The translations under genes were made by a program, and so were the position numbers. Positions 6,252 through 6,286 of a DNA stretch of 6,286 nucleotides are shown one piece after another (position 1 is the stretch's first letter; each line of letters opens with the position of its first letter). The stretch spans positions 1 through 6,286 of the forward strand of contig JBBDNC010000042.1 in the NCBI GenBank assembly GCA_040877875.1, given 5' to 3'. The notes beneath the pieces were generated by a model, which saw only the letters and a list, made by a program, of their open reading frames with translations, did not search any database and was not told where the DNA came from. Source of the DNA: JBBDNC01 sp040877875 (GTDB lineage: Bacteria > Bacteroidota > Rhodothermia > Balneolales > Balneolaceae).

Positions 6252-6286
6252 GTTCGACACAAAAAATTAAATCCAACACAGACATC

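Larger units (their letters stand above)
6106..6260. mobile_element. Candidate miniature inverted-repeat element or insertion-sequence end
   Basis: The sequence begins with GGAGTCTGTCGGACTTAG. TGTCGGACT (6112-6120) is matched in inverted orientation by AGTTCGACA (6251-6259), eight of nine positions. Both ends are nearly equidistant from a strong central hairpin at 6160-6214, so the whole unit is an imperfect palindrome of about 150 bases. The arms between ends and hairpin match only patchily, as expected of a decayed copy. No transposase is encoded inside. The left-end style recalls IS1182-type elements, which is memory-based and unverified. The element could also extend past the right edge as part of a full insertion sequence. 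Confidence 0.4.

Overview
The window looks like a stretch of bacterial chromosome from the Bacteroidota/Balneolota/Rhodothermota side of the tree, but this placement is an inference from protein flavour and gene mix. The evidence is a PyrR-led pyrimidine cluster, a SucC slightly longer than the Enterobacteria type, and several genes without a clear Shine-Dalgarno sequence. Base composition is moderate, with more AT-rich gaps. No tRNA, rRNA or CRISPR array was seen.

Left arm, minus strand (1-1414): pyrR starts at a TTG codon and overlaps pyrB (aspartate carbamoyltransferase) by 17 bases. pyrB runs off the left edge and lacks only its last couple of dozen residues. Both genes have good Shine-Dalgarno sequences. 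Positions 1415-1712 form a divergent intergenic control region.

Middle, plus strand (1713-2921): sucC, the beta subunit of succinyl-CoA synthetase, stands here without sucD. A 121-base gap with no recognisable terminator follows.

Right arm, plus strand (3043-6050): three genes form a compact amino-sugar/tagatose module. They are an AgaS-type SIS-domain deaminase/isomerase, a PfkB-family sugar kinase, and a class II ketose-bisphosphate aldolase that overlaps the kinase by ATGA. Read together they make a plausible lower galactosamine pathway: galactosamine-6-phosphate to tagatose-6-phosphate, then to tagatose-1,6-bisphosphate, then to two triose phosphates. The deacetylase, upstream kinase, transporter and regulator are not in the window.

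Right edge (6051-6286): a short reading frame begins just after the aldolase and is cut off where an imperfect palindromic sequence of about 155 bases begins. That sequence has matching inverted ends (TGTCGGACT / AGTTCGACA) and a strong nested central hairpin. It looks like a decayed miniature transposable element or insertion-sequence end that may have broken a fourth gene of the operon.
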